A stretch of DNA of 64,000 nt from positions 62,001 to 126,000 of the forward strand of contig JAJZUS010000002.1 of the NCBI GenBank assembly GCA_021848365.1, written 5' to 3'. The DNA comes from Actinomycetes bacterium (GTDB lineage Bacteria > Actinomycetota > Acidimicrobiia > Acidimicrobiales > RAAP-2). The notes beneath the pieces were generated by a model. It did not search any database, had not been told where the DNA came from, and saw only the letters and a list, made by a program, of their open reading frames with translations. The position numbers were made by a program, and so were the translations under genes. Each line of letters opens with the position of its first letter. The first letter of the stretch is position 1. Of this stretch, positions 8,609-17,615 are shown one piece after another.

Positions 8609-8611
8609 CGT
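8606..8611 (+). promoter_or_regulatory. -10 box TAGCGT overlapping the helicase stop codon
   Basis: The TAG stop of the helicase gene forms the first half of TAGCGT, which sits 6 nt before the GTG at 8618. This may be an internal leaderless promoter, or chance because TAG fits the box. Confidence 0.35.
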
Positions 8612-8617
8612 CGGCGC

Positions 8618-10006
8618 GTGGACTCCCTACGCGACGATCTCCTCGCGGTGCTCGGGCCCGACGGGGTCCGCTTCGCCCCCGACCTCAATCCCGACGACCT
8701 GCACGACGAGACGCTCCACCCCGATCCGGTGACCCCCTTCGCGGTCTGCTTCCCGCGCGACACGGACGAGGTGGTGGGCGTGGTGCGCATCGCCGCGCGC
8801 CACGGTCGAGCCCTGACGCCACGCGGCTCGGGGACGGGGCTCTCCGGCGGGGCGACACCCGCCCCCGATGGACTGGTGGTCAGCTTCGCCCGCATGAACC
8901 GGGTCCGGGCGATCCGCGTCGACGACCACGTGGCGGTGGTCGAGCCCGGCCTGACGCTCCGTGAGCTCGACGAGGCCCTCGCCCCCCACGGGCTGCGCTA
9001 CCCCGTCTACCCCGGCGAGACCTCGGGCTCGATCGGCGGGAACGTCAACACCAACGCCGGCGGGATGCGCGCCGTGCGCCACGGGGTGACGCGCCATCAC
9101 GTCGTCGGCCTCGAACTGGTCCTCGTCGACGGGACCGTCCTGCGGACCGGAGGACCGGTCGTCAAGAACTCGTCGGGCTACGACCTCACCCAGCTCGTCA
9201 TCGGCAGCGAGGGGACCCTCGCCCTCGTGACCGAGGTCACGCTGCGACTCAGCCCCCGCCTCGCCCACGGCGCCACGGTCCTCCTCCCCTTCGCCAGCCT
9301 CGGCGAGGTGACGCACGTCGTACCCCGAATCGTCGCGTCGGGGCTCGAGCCCGCGATCCTCGAGTACCTCGACACCCTCACGCTCTCGGCCATCACGCGC
9401 GCGAGCGACCTCGAGGTCGGCGTCGCGCCAGAGATCGCCGCCCGGGCGCAGGCCTACCTGGTCGTCGTGCTGGAGACCCGCACCGCCGAACAACTCGACC
9501 GCGACGTCGCGGACCTCGCGAACCTGGTCGACGCGGCCGGGGCCCTCGAGGTCTACGTCCTGCCGCCCAGTGCGGCCACGCGCCTCATCGAGGCCCGCGA
9601 GCGCGTCTTCTGGGTCTCGAAGGCCGCCGGGGCCGACGAGATCATCGACGTCGTCGTCCCGCGATCCCGCGTCCCCGACTTCCTCGAGCAGGCCGGCGAC
9701 ATCGCGACGCGTCACGGTGCCTTCATCGCGGGCTGCGGACACGTGGGCGACGGCAACGTACACCTCTCGGTGTACCAACCCGACGACGACGCGCGACGCG
9801 CCCTCCTCCGGGAGCTCTTCGCGACGGGCATCGCCCTCGAGGGACAGGTCTCGGGTGAGCACGGGCTGGGACGCGACAAGCAGCCCTACTACCTCGAGCT
9901 CACCGACCCGGCACTCGTCGCTCTCCAGCGCCGGGTGAAGGCCGTCTTCGACCCGGACGGCCGACTGAATCCCTACCGCCATCTCGACGAACGGCCACGA
10001 CCATGA
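8618..10006 (+). CDS. FAD-linked oxidase, glycolate/lactate oxidase GlcD type
   Basis: A 462-residue flavoprotein of the VAO/GlcD family. The FAD-binding PCMH domain is clear: RGSGTGLSGGA, then the PGETSGSIGGNVNTNAGG region, and KNSSGYDLTQLVIGSEGTLALVTE. The C-terminal cap ends with GHVGDGNVHLSVYQ and GEHGLGRDKQ, which carry the conserved substrate/metal residues of D-2-hydroxyacid dehydrogenases. Likely substrates are glycolate, D-lactate or a similar 2-hydroxyacid. The stop overlaps the ATG of the ThDP enzyme (ATGA), so the two may act in sequence on a 2-hydroxyacid and the resulting 2-oxoacid. No iron–sulfur partner (GlcF) is present. Confidence 0.85.
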   Translation: MDSLRDDLLAVLGPDGVRFAPDLNPDDLHDETLHPDPVTPFAVCFPRDTDEVVGVVRIAARHGRALTPRGSGTGLSGGATPAPDGLVVSFARMNRVRAIRVDDHVAVVEPGLTLRELDEALAPHGLRYPVYPGETSGSIGGNVNTNAGGMRAVRHGVTRHHVVGLELVLVDGTVLRTGGPVVKNSSGYDLTQLVIGSEGTLALVTEVTLRLSPRLAHGATVLLPFASLGEVTHVVPRIVASGLEPAILEYLDTLTLSAITRASDLEVGVAPEIAARAQAYLVVVLETRTAEQLDRDVADLANLVDAAGALEVYVLPPSAATRLIEARERVFWVSKAAGADEIIDVVVPRSRVPDFLEQAGDIATRHGAFIAGCGHVGDGNVHLSVYQPDDDARRALLRELFATGIALEGQVSGEHGLGRDKQPYYLELTDPALVALQRRVKAVFDPDGRLNPYRHLDERPRP

Positions 10007-11559
10007 ACGGTGCCCTCTCCCTCCTGCGGACGCTGCGCGCGAGCGGCGTCGACACGGTCTTCGCGAATCCCGGTACCTCCGAGATGCACTTCGTGGCGGC
10101 CCTCGACGACGCGCCCGACGTGCGTGGCGTCCTCTGTCTCTTCGAAGGCGTGGCCACGGGAGCGGCCGACGGGTTCGCCCGCGTCAGCGGTCGCCCGGCG
10201 GCGACCCTGCTCCACCTCGGTCCCGGACTCGGGAACGGATTCGCCAACCTCCACAACGCGCGCCGGGCCCGGACGCCGGTCGTGAACGTGGTCGGCGACC
10301 ACGCCACGTACCACGTGGCCCTCGACCCCCCGCTCGCCTCGGATATCGCGGCCGTCGCCGGCGCCCTCGAGGGATGGGTCGGACGCGCCGACACCCCCGA
10401 CGAGGTCGCCGAGCGCACGCGCGAGGCGCTCGCCGCCGCCTACGGACCACCGGGCCGGGTGGCCACGCTCGTGCTCCCGGCGGATGCCTCGTGGGGTGAT
10501 CTCACCCGCGAGCCCGATCTCACCCCGGTCGTCGCGGGCCGACCGCGGCCCGTCGATCCCGTCCGCGTCGAGGAGGCCGGGCGCGCCCTGCGGCAGGGTC
10601 GCACCGCTCTCCTCCTCGGCGGGGACGCGACCCGGGGACCGTCCCTCGTCGCCGCCGAGCGGATCGCCCGAGCGACCGGGGCGCGCGTCATCGTGGAGAC
10701 GTTCCCCGCCGTGATGGACCGGGGTCGGGGCGTTCCCCAGCCCGAGCGACTCATCTACCTGGTCGAGTTCGCCCAGTCCCAGATCCAGGACCTCGACCAC
10801 CTCATCCTCGTCGGGGCCGAGGACCCCGTGGGCTTCTTCGCCTACCCGGGCGTCCCGGGACGCGTCACGGCACCGACGACCACGGTGGTCACGCTCGCGA
10901 GCCCCGGGGACGACGCTCGGGGGGCACTCGACGCCCTCGTCGAGTCGGTCGGGGCCCCGAAGGTCTCGATCGCGGACCCGGGTCCCGCCGTCACCCCGAC
11001 GGGGGCCCTCACCACCGAGACCTTCGCGGCCGCCATCGCCGCGACTCTCCCCGAAGGCGCCGTCGTCGTCGACGAATCGAACACCAGCGGTCTGCACCTC
11101 TACGGTCGGACGGTGGCGAGCGCTCCGCACCAACTCCTCACCCTCACCGGCGGGGCCATCGGCTTCGGCGCACCGGCGGCCGTCGGCGCCGCCCTCGCGC
11201 ACCGGGGTCGCGTCGTCGCCATCGTCGCCGACGGCTCGCTCCTCTACACCGTGCAGTCGCTCTGGACCATGGCGCGCGAGGGCCTCGACGTCACCGTGGT
11301 GGCCCTCTCCAACCGCGCCTACGCGATCTTGGAGCTCGAGCGCTCGCGCGTCGGTGTGGGTGGCCCCGTCGGGGACGCCAGCCGCCACCTGCTGCAGCTC
11401 ACGGACCCCGATCTCGACCTCGCCACGATCGCCCGGGGACTCGGGGTACCGGCCGTGCGGGCCCAGAGTGCCGACGAGCTGGTCGGGGCCCTGCGACGTT
11501 CCTACGCCACTCCCGGACCGACCTTCATCGAGGCGATGCTCCCGCCCGGGCTCTCCTAG
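10003..11559 (+). CDS. ThDP-dependent enzyme of the acetolactate synthase/benzoylformate decarboxylase family
   Basis: A 518-residue ThDP enzyme. The N-terminal PYR domain has NPGTSEMHF and the activating glutamate in LFEGVATGAADGFAR; a central domain follows; the C-terminal PP domain contains the cofactor motif, here ADGSLLYT and LSNRAYAIL, where most relatives have GDGS. It belongs to the group often labelled 'acetolactate synthase large subunit' without an FAD or regulatory-subunit requirement; the true substrate is unknown. The 4-bp overlap with the FAD oxidase gene suggests a joint pathway. The stop shares a CTAG palindrome with the convergent xthA. Confidence 0.82.
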   Translation: MNGALSLLRTLRASGVDTVFANPGTSEMHFVAALDDAPDVRGVLCLFEGVATGAADGFARVSGRPAATLLHLGPGLGNGFANLHNARRARTPVVNVVGDHATYHVALDPPLASDIAAVAGALEGWVGRADTPDEVAERTREALAAAYGPPGRVATLVLPADASWGDLTREPDLTPVVAGRPRPVDPVRVEEAGRALRQGRTALLLGGDATRGPSLVAAERIARATGARVIVETFPAVMDRGRGVPQPERLIYLVEFAQSQIQDLDHLILVGAEDPVGFFAYPGVPGRVTAPTTTVVTLASPGDDARGALDALVESVGAPKVSIADPGPAVTPTGALTTETFAAAIAATLPEGAVVVDESNTSGLHLYGRTVASAPHQLLTLTGGAIGFGAPAAVGAALAHRGRVVAIVADGSLLYTVQSLWTMAREGLDVTVVALSNRAYAILELERSRVGVGGPVGDASRHLLQLTDPDLDLATIARGLGVPAVRAQSADELVGALRRSYATPGPTFIEAMLPPGLS

Positions 11560-12314
11560 AGATCCAGGTCGACGACGACGGGGGCGTGGTCGGACGGACG
11601 CTCGCCCTTGCGCGCGTCCCGATCGACGAAGGTCTCGCGCACCAGGGGCGCGAGGGCGGCGTCGCCGAACACGAGGTCGATGCGTAGCCCGTGACCGCGG
11701 TGGAACGCCCCGCCCCGATAGTCCCACCAGGTGAAGATCGTCTCGTCCGGGTGGGTCCACCGCACCAGGTCGACGAGACCGATGTCGCCGAGGGCCCGCA
11801 GGGCGCTCCGCTCGGGCTCGCTCACGTGAGTCGCCCCCGCGAAGGCCGCGGGGTCGTAGCAGTCGCGATCCTCGGGAGCGACGTTGAAGTCACCGCCCAC
11901 CACGCACGGCACCGCGGGGTCTCGTTCGGCCAGGGTCGCGCGCAGTTGGTCGAGCCACCAGAGCTTGTAGGCGTAGTGCGGGTCGTCGAGGGCGCGGCCG
12001 TTCGGGACGTAGCACGAGTACACGCGCACCCCGCCACACGTCGCGGCGACCGCCCGAGCCTCGGCGTCGCCGTCGAGACCCGCGACGACGTCCATCAGGC
12101 CCACCCGGGACACGATGGCGACGCCGTTCCACCGACCCTGGCCGTGATGGGCCACCTCGTAGCCGAGATCCCGCGCCTCATCGACGGGAAAGCCGTCGGG
12201 CGCCGCTTTCGTCTCCTGCACGAGCAGGACGTCCGGCTCCCGTTCGACGAGCCACCTCGCGACCCGCGGCCAGCGGGCCCCGATCGAGTTCACGTTCCAG
12301 GTGGCGATCCTCAC
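11556..12314 (-). CDS. xthA: exodeoxyribonuclease III
   Basis: A 252-residue member of the exonuclease/endonuclease/phosphatase fold that cuts at abasic sites in base-excision repair. Visible motifs are IATWNVNSI at the N-terminus, VQETKA with the metal-binding Glu, GGDFNVAPEDRDCYD, RIDLVFG and the final SDHAPV with the catalytic Asp–His. Length is normal for XthA. It is the last gene of the kgd–NYN–fabZ–xthA operon and overlaps fabZ by a GTGA junction. Confidence 0.92.
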   Translation of the reverse strand: MRIATWNVNSIGARWPRVARWLVEREPDVLLVQETKAAPDGFPVDEARDLGYEVAHHGQGRWNGVAIVSRVGLMDVVAGLDGDAEARAVAATCGGVRVYSCYVPNGRALDDPHYAYKLWWLDQLRATLAERDPAVPCVVGGDFNVAPEDRDCYDPAAFAGATHVSEPERSALRALGDIGLVDLVRWTHPDETIFTWWDYRGGAFHRGHGLRIDLVFGDAALAPLVRETFVDRDARKGERPSDHAPVVVDLDL

Positions 12315-12739
12315 GAGACGTCGGCGAGGACGAAGAGCAGGTCGGCCTCGACCGCCACCTCACCGCCTACGCGCGCGACCCCGTGCCCCTTCCCGGCTCG
12401 CGCCGACAGCCGAGTCATGACGCACTCGAGGTCCACGACCTCACCGGGAACGACCTGGCGACGGAAGCGGGCGTGCTCGACGCCGCCGAAGAGGGGGAGG
12501 CGGCCCGCGTAGCGCTCGTCGGCGAGCACGGCGACGCCGCCGCACTGGGCGAGCGACTCGAGGAGCAGTACGCCGGGCGTCGTCGGGCGACCCGGGAAGT
12601 GTCCGGGAAAGAACCATTCGTCGCCCCGCAGCACCCAGCGGCCCCTCGCCCGCACTCCGGGCTCGAGCTCGACGATCTCGTCAACGAGCAGGAAGGGTGG
12701 TCGGTGAGGAAGCCACCGGGTGGGGTCGTAGGTCGTCAT
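12311..12739 (-). CDS. FabZ-like 3-hydroxyacyl-ACP dehydratase
   Basis: A 142-residue hot-dog-fold protein. It has the FabZ signatures: LPHRPPFLLVD near the N-terminus, FPGHFPGRPTTPGVLLLESLAQ (in part) with the catalytic His and Glu, and a C-terminal half with the expected beta strands. FabZ removes water from 3-hydroxyacyl-ACP in fatty acid elongation. ATG 12739 is chosen because the frame upstream overlaps the NYN gene with poor sequence and because ATGA links it to that gene's stop. The setting beside kgd rather than fab genes leaves open a related dehydratase role. Confidence 0.82.
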   Translation of the reverse strand: MTTYDPTRWLPHRPPFLLVDEIVELEPGVRARGRWVLRGDEWFFPGHFPGRPTTPGVLLLESLAQCGGVAVLADERYAGRLPLFGGVEHARFRRQVVPGEVVDLECVMTRLSARAGKGHGVARVGGEVAVEADLLFVLADVS

Positions 12740-13941
12740 AGCAGGCTCAACTCCGCGATCCGTCGCTCGTCGTCGACCGTCACCAGGCGGAACGTCCGCC
12801 GGTCGCCCCGGGTGAGAACGTCGCGCGCCCGCGCCGGCGGCGGATCGCCGAGTTGCGCCGTCGGGGCGTAGCACTCGATCGGTCCCGCCTTCGTCACGAC
12901 CCGAATGACGGCTCCGTGCGACGTGAAGGTGACGACCTCGCCCTCGAGCTTCGCCCCGATCCGGTGCGAGTGGACGAAACGACGGAATTCGTCTTCCGGG
13001 TTGACGGGGTGGCGCCCCCGTCGCAGGGCCGCCGGAGCCTCCGAGACGGGCACGGCAACGTCCACGACGACGGGCTCCGGTGCCACGGCCACCGAGGTCG
13101 TCGCGCGCTTCCGCGCACGTCGCGCGGGGGTGGGTGGGGCTTCAGGGGCGGGCGATGGTGTCGGCGTCGTCCCACGACGGCGTCGTGTCACCGGCTTCAC
13201 CTCGGGGGCCTCGGGGCTCGGTGGCGAGACGGGTGAGGCCGGAACCACCGCCGTCGCTCGGGGTGCCGTGCGACGAGCACGCCGCGCGGGGGCCGAGGGA
13301 CCGGTGGCCGGAGCCGCCTCCTGCGCGGGCGCGACGTCCTTCGCGGGCGCGACGTCCTTCGCCGGTCGAGGGCTTCCCGACGCGCGTCGCCGGCGCGTCG
13401 GGGTCGCCGGCTCGGCCGAGGCGTCGGTCGTTTCCCCCTCGGTCTCCGCGACCGGCTCATCCGTGCGGGCCGCGCGGCGGGCCGCGCGCGTCACCCGTGA
13501 ACTGGTCGGGCCCCGGACCGGGATCCGCTCGGTGAAGATCCAGCCCACCCCGGGAACGGGCTTGCCCCCCACGAGACGACCCTGTTCGAAGAGCCAGGGA
13601 TACTCCGCGTGGAACTCCTGAAACGAGTCGTTGCTGAGGACGACGGCCGTGACGCGGTCCGCGATCTTCAAGATGAAGGCGTCACCCCGCCCGATCGCCC
13701 CCGCGGGAGGCGTCACGAACTCCCCGGCGCGCTCGCGCTCGAGGAAGCGGTTCCGCTCCGACGCGGCGACGCGATGCTCGAAGCTGGCGTCGACGACGAC
13801 GATGACCTCCGCGCGTGGGTGCTCGGCGGCGAAGGCGGCCACCGCCTCGTCGAGTTGCGCCAGGCTCGGCTCGGCGCGTCCCTCGGTGGCGAGGTTCGAC
13901 CCGTCGACGACGACCCGATGACGGGTGCGGGCGGCGGTCAC
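12736..13941 (-). CDS. NYN (Zc3h12a-like) nuclease with C-terminal S1-like RNA-binding domain
   Basis: A 401-residue protein in three parts. Residues ~8–145 form a PIN-like NYN nuclease domain with the acidic set intact: D13 in VVVDGSN, D51 in VVVDASF, D87 and D95 in GRGDAF…IAD, and D105 in LSNDSF. Residues ~150–315 are a disordered Ala/Pro/Arg-rich linker with a small tandem repeat (KDVAPA twice). Residues ~322–401 resemble an S1 RNA-binding fold (GAKLEGEVVTFTSHGAVIRV). It is therefore probably an endoribonuclease. GTG 13941 overlaps the kgd stop (GTGA). Its target is unknown. Confidence 0.7.
   Translation of the reverse strand: MTAARTRHRVVVDGSNLATEGRAEPSLAQLDEAVAAFAAEHPRAEVIVVVDASFEHRVAASERNRFLERERAGEFVTPPAGAIGRGDAFILKIADRVTAVVLSNDSFQEFHAEYPWLFEQGRLVGGKPVPGVGWIFTERIPVRGPTSSRVTRAARRAARTDEPVAETEGETTDASAEPATPTRRRRASGSPRPAKDVAPAKDVAPAQEAAPATGPSAPARRARRTAPRATAVVPASPVSPPSPEAPEVKPVTRRRRGTTPTPSPAPEAPPTPARRARKRATTSVAVAPEPVVVDVAVPVSEAPAALRRGRHPVNPEDEFRRFVHSHRIGAKLEGEVVTFTSHGAVIRVVTKAGPIECYAPTAQLGDPPPARARDVLTRGDRRTFRLVTVDDERRIAELSLL
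13324..13359 (-). repeat. 18-bp tandem duplication inside the NYN gene linker
   Basis: Two adjacent perfect copies of an 18-bp unit encode the doubled KDVAPA in the disordered linker. This looks like recent slippage. Confidence 0.6.
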
Positions 13942-16900
13942 CCGATGGCCCGGGCCAGGAGGTCCGCCTGCTCGGCGGCGTGCACGAGGGCCGAACCCGT
14001 CGCCGGGCTCGCCGACTCGGCGCGCGCCACGTGGCGCAGGGCCACGTGGCGCAGTAGGGCGTGCGCCTGGTGGTGGACGAACGGCCACGGGCCCATGTTC
14101 TCGGGCTCCTCCTGGAGCCACACCGCCTCGGCCATCGCCGGGTACGACGCGAACACGGCGTCGAGCTCGGCGTGCGGCCACGGGTAGAGCTGCTCCACCC
14201 GCACGACCGCCACGTCCGCATGGCCGTGCTCGTCGCGGTAGGCCCGCGCCTCGTGGGCGATCTTCCCCGACGCCACCACCACGCGAGTCACCGTGGCGTG
14301 GTCGACGGCCGCGTCGTCGATGACCGACTGGAACGAGCCGGTCACGAACTCCGCGAGGGGCGAGCGGGTCGCGGTCGCGCGCAGCAGGGACTTCGGGGTG
14401 AAGACCACGAGCGGCGTGACGCGATCGCGTCGCACCTGACTACGCAGGAGGTGGAAGTACTGGGCGGCCGAGGTCGGCTGCGCCACCCGGAGGTTGTTGC
14501 GCGCACACAGGCTGAGGAATCGCTCGATGCGTCCGCTCGAGTGCTCCGGGCCCTGCCCCTCGTAGCCGTGGGGCAGCAGCATCACGAGTCCGGCGCCCTG
14601 GCCCCACTTGTCCTCGGCGGCGACCAGGAAGTTGTCAATGATGATCTCGGCCCCGTTCACGAAGTCCCCGAACTGGGCCTCCCAGGCGACCAGGGACCGA
14701 GGGGCCTCTACCGAGTAGCCGTATTCGAAGCCGAGCGCCGCGTACTCGGAGAGGAACGAGTCGCGAACCGTGAAGAACCCGGGAGAGTCCAGGTTCGAGA
14801 GCGGCACGTACGACGCGCCGGTGTGGTAGTCGATGAGTGCGGCGTGACGCTGTGAGAACGTCCCGCGACGGGAGTCCTGGCCCATGAGGCGCACGTTCGC
14901 CCCCTCGAGCACGAGGCTGCCGAAGGCCAGCGCCTCACCGAGGGCCCAGTCGACCTCCCCACCGTTGAGCATGGTCGCTCGCTGTGCGAACTGACGAGCC
15001 AGCTTCGGGTGGATGGTGAACCCGTCGGGCACCGACATCGTCGCCGTGGCGACGCGCTGCAGGACGGCCTCGTCGACTCCGGTCACCGGGGCCGGTGAAT
15101 CCGCCGGCGCCTCGATCGACGGCACGCGGTCGAGCTCGGGTACCGGCACCGTGCGGACCTCGTCGAGGACGCTCTGCAACCGAGCGTTGAAGGCGTCGAG
15201 GGCGGCCTCGGCCTCCTCGAGCGAGAGGTCGCCGCGACGGACCAGCGTCTCGGTGTAGATCTTGCGCACCGAGCGCATCTGGTCGATGATCGCGTACATC
15301 TGAGGCTGGGTGTAGCTGGGGTCGTCACCCTCGTTGTGGCCGTGACGGCGGTAGCAGACGATGTCGATGACCACGTCGCGCTGGAAGGTCTCGCGGTAGT
15401 CGAAGGCGAGCCGTGCGACCCGGGCGCACGCCTCCGGGTCGTCGCCGTTCACGTGGAAGATCGGGGCCTGGATCATCTTCGCCACGTCGGTCGGATACAC
15501 GCTCGAACGGGCCGACTCGGGCGCCGTGGTGAAGCCGACCTGGTTGTTGATGACGATGTGGACCGCACCCCCCACGTGGTAGCCGGAGAGTTGCGAGAGG
15601 TTCAGGGTCTCGGCCACGACGCCCTGACCCGCGAAGGCGGCGTCCCCGTGGATGAGGATCGGTAGGTACGGATAGCGCGTGCCCGCCGGGGCTGGTGCGG
15701 ACCCGTCGCCCGGGCGCAGGATGCGGTCCTGCTTCGCTCGCGCGATGCCCTCGACCACGGGGCTGACCGCTTCCAGGTGCGAGGGGTTCGAGGCCATCGA
15801 CACGCTGAGGGCTCGTCCGCTGGCGGCAGCGTACGAGCCACGAGCCCCCTTGTGGTACTTGACGTCACCACTGCCCTGGACGCTCTCGGGGTCCAGGTTA
15901 CCCTCGAACTCGCTGAAGATCTCGCGGTACGACTTGCCGACGACGTTGGCGAGGACGTTGAGGCGACCGCGGTGGGCCATACCGATGACGGCCTCCTCCA
16001 CCCCCTCCTCGGCGGCCCGGTCGAGGATGGTGCGCAGGGCCACGATCGTCGACTCCGCCCCCTCCAGCCCGAATCGCTTCTGACCGACGTAACGCGAGTG
16101 CAGGAAGCGCTCGAAGACCTCAGCCTCGTTCAGTGACTGGAGGATCCGGTGCTGCTCCTCGAGGGTCGCCTGCGTGCGCACGCCCTCGACCCGCTGCTGG
16201 ATCCAGCGCTTCTGCGCCGGATCCATGATGTGCCCGTACTCGATTCCCACCGTGCGGCAGTAGGCGTCGCGCAGCGTCGCGAGGATCTCCTCGAGAGTCG
16301 CCTCCTGACGACCGGCCAGCCCCCCCGTCACGAAGCGTCGCGGCAGGTCCCAGATCGTGAGCCCGTAGGTGTCGAGCTCGAGCTCGTCGTGCACCGGCGG
16401 CGGCGAGCTGTGCAGAGGGTCGAGGTGCGCGTAGAGGTGCCCGCGCACGCGGTACATGTTGATGAGTTCCTGCACCCGGATCTGCTTGAGGACGCGCTCC
16501 GCCTCGTCGCCTCCGGCGGCGTTGTGGTCGGGCGCCCACCGGGCCGGCTCGTACGGGATGCCGAGCGACGCGAAGATCTCCTCGTAGAAGCCGTGACCCC
16601 CGGTGAGGCACTCCGCCACGTGCTTGAGGAACAGGCCCGACTCGGCCCCCTGGATGATCCGGTGGTCGTAGGTCGAGGTCATCGTGAAGACCTTGCCGAC
16701 TCCGAGGGTGGCGAGGGTGCGCGGATCGGCCGCCTCGAACCCCGCGGGCCAGGTGAGGGCCCCGACGCCGATGATGGCGCCCTGGCCCGGCATGAGACGC
16801 GGCACGGACTGGATGGTGCCGAGCGTGCCCGGATTCGTGAGCGAGACCGTGGCGCCGGTGAAGTCGTCGGCGCCGATCGTCCCTCCGTGCACCTTGCGAA

Positions 16901-17543
16901 TGAGGTCCTCGTAGGCGAGCAGGAAGTCGCGGAAGCCGAGCGAGTCGGCGTCCCGCACTACGGGAACCATGAGGTTGCGCGATCCATCCGCCCGCGCCAC
17001 GTCGACGGCCAGCCCCAGACCGACCCGCTCGTGGCGGCTCACGCCCGGCGTGCCCTTCTGGTCCACCGCCTCGACGAAGCTGGCGTTCATCGCCGGTACC
17101 TTGATCAGTCCCTTGACGATCGCGTAGGCGATGAGGTGGGTGAACGACACCTTCGCCCCGGTGGAACGCGAGAGGGCCTCGTTGAGGGCCGCCCGATTGA
17201 TCTCGAGCAGTCGAGCGGACACCACGCGGACGCTCGTAGCGGTCGGCACCGCGAGACTGGCCTCCATATTCGCCACGATCCGTGCCGCCGCGCCCCGCAG
17301 GGGCGTCGCCGACTCGTCGATCGTGGAGGGGGTGGGCGCCGGGCTCGGCGCCGCGGCTCGCGAGGGCGCAGCGACGGCTGGCACGGTCGAGCGCTGGTAG
17401 TCGGCGAAGAACTCTCGCCAACTCGGCGACACGGAGTCGGGGTCGGCGAGGAAGCGGTCGTACATGTCGTCGACCAGCCAGGCGTTAGGCCCGAAGGAGC
17501 CCTTGAGCGGGGCGGTCGAATCAGCGGAGGGCGGCGTCGTCAC
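13938..17543 (-). CDS. kgd: multifunctional 2-oxoglutarate decarboxylase/dehydrogenase E1–E2 (Kgd/OdhA type)
   Basis: A 1201-residue actinobacterial-type fusion that channels 2-oxoglutarate in the TCA cycle. Residues 15–50 are the E1o N-terminal helix region (FGPNAWLVDDMYDRFL); 52–80 a Pro/Ala linker; ~85–315 an E2 succinyltransferase core with the catalytic STYDHRIIQG (His294); ~335–1201 the ThDP-dependent E1o, with GDAAFAGQGV and NNQVGFTT for cofactor binding. No lipoyl domain is present, as in mycobacterial Kgd, so it needs a lipoylated partner; the E2-like gene at 62478 is a candidate. GTG start, 6 nt after TAGGCT. First gene of an overlapping four-gene operon. Confidence 0.95.
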   Translation of the reverse strand: MTTPPSADSTAPLKGSFGPNAWLVDDMYDRFLADPDSVSPSWREFFADYQRSTVPAVAAPSRAAAPSPAPTPSTIDESATPLRGAAARIVANMEASLAVPTATSVRVVSARLLEINRAALNEALSRSTGAKVSFTHLIAYAIVKGLIKVPAMNASFVEAVDQKGTPGVSRHERVGLGLAVDVARADGSRNLMVPVVRDADSLGFRDFLLAYEDLIRKVHGGTIGADDFTGATVSLTNPGTLGTIQSVPRLMPGQGAIIGVGALTWPAGFEAADPRTLATLGVGKVFTMTSTYDHRIIQGAESGLFLKHVAECLTGGHGFYEEIFASLGIPYEPARWAPDHNAAGGDEAERVLKQIRVQELINMYRVRGHLYAHLDPLHSSPPPVHDELELDTYGLTIWDLPRRFVTGGLAGRQEATLEEILATLRDAYCRTVGIEYGHIMDPAQKRWIQQRVEGVRTQATLEEQHRILQSLNEAEVFERFLHSRYVGQKRFGLEGAESTIVALRTILDRAAEEGVEEAVIGMAHRGRLNVLANVVGKSYREIFSEFEGNLDPESVQGSGDVKYHKGARGSYAAASGRALSVSMASNPSHLEAVSPVVEGIARAKQDRILRPGDGSAPAPAGTRYPYLPILIHGDAAFAGQGVVAETLNLSQLSGYHVGGAVHIVINNQVGFTTAPESARSSVYPTDVAKMIQAPIFHVNGDDPEACARVARLAFDYRETFQRDVVIDIVCYRRHGHNEGDDPSYTQPQMYAIIDQMRSVRKIYTETLVRRGDLSLEEAEAALDAFNARLQSVLDEVRTVPVPELDRVPSIEAPADSPAPVTGVDEAVLQRVATATMSVPDGFTIHPKLARQFAQRATMLNGGEVDWALGEALAFGSLVLEGANVRLMGQDSRRGTFSQRHAALIDYHTGASYVPLSNLDSPGFFTVRDSFLSEYAALGFEYGYSVEAPRSLVAWEAQFGDFVNGAEIIIDNFLVAAEDKWGQGAGLVMLLPHGYEGQGPEHSSGRIERFLSLCARNNLRVAQPTSAAQYFHLLRSQVRRDRVTPLVVFTPKSLLRATATRSPLAEFVTGSFQSVIDDAAVDHATVTRVVVASGKIAHEARAYRDEHGHADVAVVRVEQLYPWPHAELDAVFASYPAMAEAVWLQEEPENMGPWPFVHHQAHALLRHVALRHVARAESASPATGSALVHAAEQADLLARAIG

Positions 17544-17549
17544 CTCTCT

Positions 17550-17555
17550 AGCCTA
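17550..17555 (-). promoter_or_regulatory. -10 box TAGGCT, leaderless start of kgd
   Basis: TAGGCT on the minus strand, 6 nt before the kgd GTG at 17543; the likely promoter of the kgd operon. Confidence 0.55.
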
Positions 17556-17603
17556 TGGCGGCCCTCCATCCCGTCGGCGGCCGGTCGCCCCCGCTGCTCC
17601 CGG

Positions 17604-17609
17604 TACTCT
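17604..17609 (+). promoter_or_regulatory. -10 box TACTCT (CCGGTANNNT type), leaderless start of 17616
   Basis: TACTCT preceded by CCGG, 6 nt before the ATG at 17616. Confidence 0.55.
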
Positions 17610-17615
17610 GCCCTT

